Positions 49,001 through 58,000 of a stretch of DNA of 64,000 nt are shown in pieces. Numbering within the stretch: position 1 is the first letter of the stretch; each line of letters opens with the position of its first letter. The notes beneath the pieces were generated by a model. The model worked only from the letters and a program-made list of their open reading frames with translations. It was not told the DNA's origin and made no database searches. The DNA is from Struthio camelus (taxonomy: Eukaryota; Chordata; Aves; Struthioniformes; Struthionidae), in the NCBI RefSeq assembly GCF_040807025.1, contig NC_090951.1:3038001-3102000 (forward strand), read 5' to 3'. Made by a program: the position numbers and the translations under genes.

Positions 49001-52000
49001 ACGAGTGAAATGCACTGAATGGCCTCCCCGTGTCTTGCCGAGTTCTCTAGATGGCTGTGTTCCCTCTCCGCACTGCTTAGGCAAGCTAAAACTATTTAAT
49101 TATGATTAACCACTTACTGCAATAGAAGATGGCTGTGCTGTTAAAACCAGAATGGACATGACTGGGGAGCAAATGAACATTTTCCAAAAAGGGTCTGAGC
49201 ATGCAGCGCTTGGACTGAAATAGGTCCCTCCCACAGAAAGGCCCCAGGTGACCCATCACTTGCTGGAGCAATTACCAGAGTCTTGGCAGCTGGCAAGATC
49301 AGCAAGTAGGGTTTATGTCACAGCTTGTTACCTTAATTTGGTTAATTGTAGAGCAGAATGCAGTTGAACAGCCAGTTCAAACCAGGCTCCAGATCACCTG
49401 GGTGCCAGGCACAGGCAGGGCACTGCCCGGAGAGCGGCTGCCTGCAGCCCCTGCTCCTAACAGGGGCGGTGAGCAGGAGAGGGACGGAGAGGAGCCGAAG
49501 AGGACGAGCAGAGCACGCTTTGGCCTGCAGCACGCCCTGGGCCATGGCATGCTTGCGAGGGAGCCTCTGCTCTCTGGGAGCAGCAGAGGCCGTGCTTGGC
49601 AGCCTCACCTGCAGGTCTGTCCATTCGTTTGATTCACAGTCCATCTAGAGGTTTGAATTGTAAACTCAGACTTGAAAGAGTAAGAAGTAGAGTGTCTGTC
49701 AGGAACAGGATTTCATACCTCGCTGTTTGGAGCAGCCAGTCCTAGTAAGTAAATACGTAACAAATTCTAGAGGAGGGACATTTAGTCCAACATCCCCGGT
49801 CTCCAGCTGTGGCCAATAGTGAGCCTCTGTGGAAGAGTGCGAGGCAAACATGTTGTGGTGCCTCCTAGTACGCTTTCAGCCTCCTCTGCGCTTTGAGGTC
49901 TTCTGCGCCCAGAGGCGGTATCTTTGTGTTTGATGGATTTCTGTTCCAAGAATTTGTCTAGTAACTGCTTGAACTTCTGTCTAATTATCTCTGTGTGGGG
50001 CTCTTAGCAAGATCAGGGCAACGCAGATGTAGTCAGAGCTCACCCAGTGTATGTTATGGCTTAGCCCGTGTGGAGAGGACGTTTGGCATACCCTCCATGG
50101 CTGGAGTTTGGCTTTATTCCCCCAAGATGTATAGTACGGTGCCAGTTAAGTCTGTAAAGGCATTACTGGCAAGCACAAATTATTTTCTCTGGTGATCCAC
50201 CAGTTGGCAGGGTGGGAAAGAGCCTTGTTGTTGCAATGGCGGGAGAGGACAACTGCTCTGCTGAGATGCAATCTTCAGAGAGTGCTTGTTAAGGAGTCCA
50301 GGCTCTGTCTTGCAACCAGGAAGCGATGAGGCCTGAAAGAAATAAAACTTGTGACAAAGGGGTAGCATGTGGACACTTGGAAAGACAAGGTTTGTCCCGG
50401 GGAAGAGAGAGGTCTCAGCTACTCTGGTGGTTTAATCATGTTATGACGTGTTGCAATCCCCATTTGACCATGGGATGACAGAGACATGAGTATGGATGTA
50501 GCTGGGGCTGGATTTCCCAGACCTGATTGCCCAGTGCATGTGCTGCTATACTGTAGCCGCAGTTCTTCTGCAACTCACACCAACAGCATCCCCCTGCAAA
50601 TGGGATAGCAAACGGGGGCAGGGAAGAAGGCAGAGTGGGGCTGCTTTCCTAGGCAGCTTTGTGAGCAGAGAGCATTTTGCAGGGAATATTGCCTTTTGTA
50701 GACAGAAATGGAAATGATAGATATTCCCTCTTCCTTTAATTCCTCCTCCACTTTGCTTTGTGGGGAGGTGAGCACCGCAAGCCAAGGCCAGTTTGTTACT
50801 TGGCCTTTACGTTCCACCTGCATTTCGTCTCTTGCATCCCAGTTCAGCTGCTCCCATTCCCTCTCCAGCAAACCCTCTAACCCCACCAATAGAAAGACGA
50901 GTGCCAGAACTGAAAAGGTCCGTGCATCTAGATTTGTTACCAGGCCTCTGCAAATGTGATGCTTGGTGGGCTAGGGGAGTGAAATTTTCCAGCCCAAGAT
51001 GGGAGGAGAGTTAGTTCAGAGGAAAAATGCCTTGTATTGTTAGTGTTGCTTCTCTTTCGCCAGGTGCAAGTCTGAGCATGTTGTTTCGGGAGATGAAGGG
51101 TTAAGCTCCAGGCACTGCTGACTGCCATGTGATAAGGTTGCTTGTGTGATTAGTGAAGATCTGTGCCCTAAGAGGAATCACAAGGGCAGCAGCAGGGCTC
51201 CTGGGATGCTTGCTGCTAACGTGCTGTACCGAATCCTGCCTCGCTCCGCTTCCTTCCTCGCGAAGGGGAGTGCTGCTTTCACCCAGGGAGCGTGGCTTCC
51301 CCATCCTGGGCCTAGACAGAGGCCCAGATCAAAAGACAGGGAACAAAACAGCGGTACAGCATTTTTAAAGCAAAATAAATAAACCCTTCGCTGCTCTGGG
51401 AGAGTTCTTACCAAACGTTCAATTGAACCCTCTATTTATGGCTTTCTGTTTCAAAAGCAGATAAATAACAGGAACTTTTGATATTCAAGCCCTAAAAAAG
51501 CTAACTTCCCACAATCAAAGAGACTGCTGTAACCCTCTGCTTTATCAGGTTGCTGGTGGAACTAGAGGAAATCCTGGGTTTTTATCAAATAAAAGCAGCT
51601 TTCAGTTGAGAAGACAATGTGACAATATCTGTTTGAATAGTATCTTCCAGCCAGAAGGACCTCAGTGTTTTCTTCACTGGGAGGGAGATGTCTGGGAGAT
51701 TACCTCAGCGATGGCACATTGCACAGTGTGAGAAAATTTGAGCGCTCTATAATGGCCATTTGCTTGAGACAGGTATGTTTGGCCCTGATGAATTGATGCG
51801 TTACTCCAGAGGAATTAAGCACTATAAAACTGGAGGAGGCAGCTCAACAGAAATAGGTGCACATGCTCGCTAATGCAACCAGCAATGCATCAGCATGGTA
51901 ATTATGTGTCCTCAGAGCAGCTTCTGCCTCGAGCTTTCTCTCTTTCCTTTCGTAACCCTGCTGAAGGTCCCTCAAGTTCAGTCTTGCTGGTTTTAGAATC

Positions 52001-55000
52001 AGTCCTTTCTTGTTTCTGTTCTCTGCAGGTGACGTGACAAACCTGACTCCTGAACATTCCTTTGAAGGTACAAAAGTCGATGTGGGGAGCATTGTGTTAG
52101 CCTTGTACAGCGGTCTCTTTGCCTATGGAGGATGGTAAGAGGCAGCCCTCTTTCCTTTTTCAGCGCCAAATGTTGTAGCTCATTCCTCCTGTTCCTAGAT
52201 TTTGTTTGCTTGCAGGACGAGCCTGGTCCAGGACCAGCTCTTTCTTGTTATGAGGGCGATGATGCAGATGTTTTGGTTTTGCCTAGTAACGTTAATAGTC
52301 ATACTTCACACCCTGTTTCCAGCTAGGACATGGAAGCACAAAGAACGTAATCCCAGTGAGCAGGTAATGGGCTTTTTGGTGCACCTCCGAGGCAGTATTA
52401 AGAGAAAGCACCAGGATGGATTCCTCTAGCAGGAGAGATGTGGTACAGGCCAACAGACGCATTAGACATGGCAAAGTAGAGAGGCTGCTGTGGCTAACAG
52501 CTCTGTGCAAAAGAAGGTCTTTCACAAGCTTCGCCCTTCATGTTGTAAGGAAGCTGGCTGGCAGCATGGTATGCTAGATCCCCAGCGGCGTTCAGGGCTC
52601 AGGCTTTTGTGGGTTTTGTACTATAGGTCCTGAACTATGCATCAGCCAGCATAAGTTTTTCAGCAGGATTCAGTCTCTCTGCCCCTCCTAAAATTCCATT
52701 GCACACATGTAAATTAAGGGCTTGATTTATTGGGTGGCATAACCAGAATTAATCACCGTCCTTTTTAAATTACAGGAATTACTTGAATTTTGTCACAGAA
52801 GAGATGATAAATCCCTACAGGTATGTGTGTGTCCTGTGATGACTTCCCCAGGAGGAAAAGTGGTTGTTCTCGGGATGTCCCTTCCTTGTGGCTGCCTTGT
52901 GTGTTTAACAGATGTTGCTAATGAGCCCAGAAGCCAAGGTCCCCTAGGGAAAGGGAAGAAGGGGCTACCTTTAGCTATCACTACCAAAACTTGACAGATA
53001 ATGGCACTGTTCCCCCATACAATAGGGGGAGGGGATAATAATAACGTCTATATGAGGAGGACTGTTGTTTATGCTGCTTTCCTGCACTGTTAATATTATC
53101 AGTGATGTTGGGAAGTCTCACTTCCTTGGCCTGGCAGCTGTCTGAATTACAGGCAAGGAAGAGGCACTTACAGATTTATTACTGTCTTGTGTAAACTCCC
53201 AGACGTATTTGAACATATATCTGTTTGCCTTGTGCTCTTTCCGTCCCATCAAACAATAGGCCGCTTTCTGCGCTGCCCATGCCTTTCAGGGTTATGCAGG
53301 GGACCTGGTGAAATGAGGGTTGGCCACACCAAAGCAGGACATCACTGGCAGTTTGCTTTTGCTGGTGGTAGGGAAGGTGCAGCCTTCTCTCAATATGGGC
53401 TCCAGGATCGGTTGTGCAAGAGCCCGTTCCTGGCTGACCCCAGCAGTGATTAGTGCCTGCTGGGAAGCATGAGATTTGATACGCCCTTTCCTTGACAAAC
53501 ACTGTTATGAAAGTTTTTGCAGTTTGCAATTATTTTCTTGCCTTCTGAATGCAGTCATGGTATTTGACGCTCACCTCCTGTGGCTCTGAGCTCCACAGAC
53601 CAATTATGTGGCATCATGCAGGGTTTCCTTTTTCAATTACTGTTCATGAATTAAGTTAGACTATTGGGAAAGGCAAATTTGTATTCAGACGACACCACCT
53701 AGGCTGTGTCTGAGTTTGTTTTCCGTGGGCTTCGTAAGTCCAGCCAGCTGCACAGAGTTAGAGCCCTAAAAATTGCCCACTGAATCCCTGACCTTTCCAT
53801 CTCCCACAAGAAAGACGCTGGCATAAATGCTGCTTCTCTGTTCAGAAGAGCATGCGTGTGCTAATGCCACTAGCTAGCGAGAGAAGTGGGGGCTTATTTT
53901 TAATTGCTTTTGCAGTGAACTTGGTTTGCTGCTTGCCCAGAGAGCCAGAGTCCCTCCACACAAAAAGTGCCATCTGCCGTGGTCCTTCACTCTGCATCTG
54001 TCAGCCTCTCGGCTATTCCTATGTGAGCATTTTTTTTCTCTCCTTCTAGAGAAGCAGAGTGTGGCTGGGAAACGGGATTTGCTGAGGAGCCAAAGAAAAG
54101 CAGAATGGCTCATGCCAAATTTAAGTGAATCCAGAAGGGCTGCAGCAGCAGCAACCTTCTTCCATAACATTCCCTGGCATCGACAACTCTTCTGTCTGAA
54201 CTGCAGAGCTCATTACAATTTATATTTTCTTCCTAGAAACCTGCCTCTGGCTATCATCATCTCACTACCTGTAGTCACTTTGGTTTATGTGTTGACAAAC
54301 TTAGCTTACTTCACAACCCTGTCGACAGAGCAGATGCTGACGTCCGAAGCTGTGGCTGTGGTAAGATAGGTGCATTTCTGACGTGACTCTTTTGTTTTCC
54401 AAGGCTGGTTAAATTAGACTTATAATCTCTACATATATCTCCTAGTTTGTTCCACGCTGATCATGGCTGCTTATAAAACAGCTCACGTTTGACGGGAGAT
54501 AAAGAGCAACTGTGACGGGAGCAGAGAAGAACAGCATGATACTACGTGGGGTTTATCACAGAGAAGAGCAAGGGTGGGCGGGCAGTTAGTGCTGCTCTTA
54601 ATTCATAAATACCCAGAGGTGCTGCTGGCCGCCTGACTTATCAGGTTACCAGAGCATGGTATTTATGGGAAAAGGTCATTCAGTCAATATTGAACTAGGC
54701 TGTTCTCTCTCTGTGTCTTCCTTGCTCTAATTAAGAGAGAAAAATAGTTTTTCTATTAATTGAAATGCCATTGCAGTCAGAAATCTTGATTGCTTCAGAA
54801 GTGAGCAGCATTGCATGGTCTTGCAAACTAGGTGTGACCAGGATTGCTGGAGAGCAATATCCCATGCCAGTATAGATTGGTCTGGGCCGTTCAGATGACA
54901 GCACTCTCTCCTTCGGGTTAGCACTAAACCCCTGCTCGCAGTATAGAGGGTCGAGTTATTGGACGTACCAGCCTGCTCTGGGTTACTCTAGTCATGTTCC

Positions 55001-58000
55001 TTTGCAAGTCTGTTGGAATCAACATAATTATTTCAACATAAAACTGCAGTGAAGCAGAGAAAGGTCAGTTTGCAATGTAAAACTGCAATACTGGGTCACT
55101 GTGTTTGTAAAGAGCTGTCTCCCAGCATCCTGAATCAGCTCCCTGCGTGTAATTGGCAATGGCCAAAAGTCTCTGAATCTCCATGCAGTTTCAGTTTAGT
55201 CTCGAGCTTCTGGAGTTAGCTAGTCTAGTAGATGTTGTGTCCTGACTCTGAAGGAAAGGCTTTCTGCTGATTTTGTGCAATTCCACAAAATACTTTTTTA
55301 GGAAGGTGAAGCAGTTGATGGCAATGTGGAAAACACCTTAAAAGCTTGAGCTACTAAGCCATGTTAATGGTTCAGTTTTCTACAAATTTTAAGTCTTTGT
55401 AGGCAGCTGTGAGTTCTCTTAGGTGTTTTTAAGTGTGAAATATCTTTCTTGTTGCCCCTCATTTAGGATTTTGGCAACTATCACCTCGGTGTCATGTCCT
55501 GGATCATCCCTGTCTTTGTTGGCTTATCGTGCTTTGGATCTGTTAATGGATCTCTCTTCACTTCTTCCCGGTAGGTTTCTTGCTCAGTTCTGTGGGTTTT
55601 GTTTACAAGCAGTGCTTAATGCCTCTTTGTCTAGAACTGGCCTCCAAAGAGTGGCTGTGGGTAGGTGCAAAGTCTAAAAGATCTGGAGGCCATGTCAGGA
55701 ATGAGAATACCTTTTTTTTTTTTTTTTTTTTTTTTGTTTAAGGCTTTAAAGCCATATTTAGTTTAAAGGAATCTCCTGCAGTGGTCTCAGTCTTCTGTTC
55801 CTCAGGCAAAGTCCTGTTGAAGTTATTAGGACATAAACACACACAGGCTTGAAACTCGGTGTCATAGCCTGAGAAAGTGGATTTAATGAAAACCAGAAGC
55901 TTGTGGAACTTCGGGGCTGAGAATTCCTCCAGAAGGGGAGAAAGGGTGGGACAGGACTGGCACACGGGAGGTTTCAGCTCTGACACCCATTTCCCCGGTT
56001 ATCTTAGTAAAGTTGCTTAAATTGTCCTCTCTGGAAAGGAGGATATAAACATTTCCTTTCTTGCGTTCCTTGCCTGTCTCCTGCCTCCCTTCCAAGGCAC
56101 GGACCTTCCACTGTGCACGTGTGCAGAACCTGCTGTTTGGGGTATGATCCTGGTGGGCCCCACTCTCAAACCAGTGACTAGCAAAATAGGTCACAGTTGG
56201 CATTGTGCTACTGCACTGCTAATGTGTAAAACTTGCGTAAAAAGGGCATTTCCATCTTGCTGGCTCAGCACCATCTAGGCTGATCATGGGCTATCCTCAC
56301 TTATTATTTGTTAAAGACAAACCTGGCCTCGAGCTAAGGGTTGACATAGGGGTAACTGCTCTATCTCCCTTGCCTCAGACTGTTCTTTGTGGGATCCCGA
56401 GAAGGACACCTGCCTTCAATCCTGTCTATGATTCACCCTCGGCTTCTCACTCCAGTGCCATCCCTCATCTTCACGGTAAGCTCCTGGGTCTGTCCAGCTG
56501 AGCACCGAACTGGTGTGGAGGTAGGGTCCCATCAGAGTGGCTGGAGAAGGACTTCTTGGGTGCCCCCTTCAAACACAGCCATTTCTGCTGCCAGCTCTGG
56601 GGCAGGATAGACCCTTCTCACCCTGTCCTTACATTCCACGTTCCATTTTGAAATCGCTCCAGGCACCAACTGAAAATAGGATAGATAGGTAAATATTAAT
56701 CAGCCCGTTTCCATTCTTGGCAGATAGTTCATCTAAAATACCTGTGTCTGATGTAGTAATATATGTGGTTTTGCCTACTTCTCCCTTTGGTAACGGCTTC
56801 TGTTTCTGGCTACAGTGTGTCATGACCCTGCTGTATGCATTCTCCAACAACATTTTCTCAGTCATCAACTTCTTCAGCTTCTTCAACTGGCTGTGCGTGG
56901 CTCTGGCCATCATTGGCATGATGTGGCTGCGTTACAAGAAGCCAGAGTTGGAAAGGCCCATCAAGGTGAGAACAGTCTGTGGTTATTGCACGGGGCAGTC
57001 CTGCCTGCATAGGCCACTTTCATTTGTGGTCAGAGGGATGGTTCTGCCAGCTTGAAAACAGCAGTTGCAAGCTGTACGAGAGATCAGAGGCTTCAGGCTG
57101 CAGGGACAAAACCTTGATCCCTCTCTGGGGAAGCGCCTTCTCAGCACCAGGAGAGGAGCAGGAAGTACAGCAGCTTTTACTGAATGAAAGAGGGACTCAG
57201 ATTGCAAGTGGGTAGCTAGCAGGCAGGCAGAGGAAATGTTGTGGAAGTGTGAACCATGTACCTAACTTGGTAGGAAGGTATCCCTGCTGCACAGAAATCT
57301 GCTGAATGCGAATTGGTGCTCTCGCCGCCAAGGAGGGGAAGAGTTGCCGTGGCCACAGGACGCTCAAGTGAAGGAAGCTCTGTGTGTCAGACATGTGAGG
57401 TGTTCTAGTGGGATTGCCCAGTGAGAAGCTCTCAGTGGCTAACGTGTTCCCCGGGACATTTCATAGAGTCTGTGAACAATTCATAGAGTTTTGGTGAAAC
57501 ACTGTGTACTATCATGGAATTCACTTAAAATATTTTTTTTGAATAAAGCGGACAAATCCAAGCCTGAAAGCTCTGCAGAGCCGAGAACTTTGTTCCATTT
57601 GTCCTTGGCCAGCTTGGCAGTACCGTGCCCCATCTGGGAGGAGGCCCAGATCATGTCAGCTGCAAGCGTGTCTGCCTTCCCTAAAGGCATGCTTCTCACT
57701 CATCCCCCAAGCACACTCAGATCTCTGCCAGGCAACACTCAACCAGGGAGAAATGAACTTACAGATGTGCACCAGCGCCTTCCCAAGTAACTCCTCATGG
57801 GGTATTTCATTTGTTTTTTAAAAGAAAGCGAGGGTGTTCTCAGCAGGGCCCATGCTAAAAGCAGCGTAGCTGAGTCTCCTGAGAAATTTACAGTGATGGT
57901 GGTACGGCTTGTGCTGAGGTTGCTGCTTTATTTGATGCTATTGGTATGAATGCTTTTTTATAAGGAATCACTCGAGTATGGAACTAGTGCCAGAAACTGT

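Larger units (their letters stand above)
42407..52028 (+). other. SLC7A5 intron 2
   Basis: This 9.6 kb intron runs from gtgagt to tctctgcag. It holds a CR1 tail near 45025-45225 and a possible older LINE remnant near 49765-49985. I recognise no coding exon of another gene in it. Confidence 0.8.

Noticed and set aside
53926..54236. Open frame running into SLC7A5 exon 5 (possible alternative first exon or retained intron)
   Set aside because: The peptide is not transporter-like, the normal acceptor at 54236 is good, and retention of the whole intron would meet stops. Chance openness over about 100 codons is plausible.
55712..55735. T24 run as the poly-A tail of a reverse-strand retrogene
   Set aside because: No recognisable coding or element sequence lies next to it and no target-site duplication is evident, so I leave it as simple sequence.
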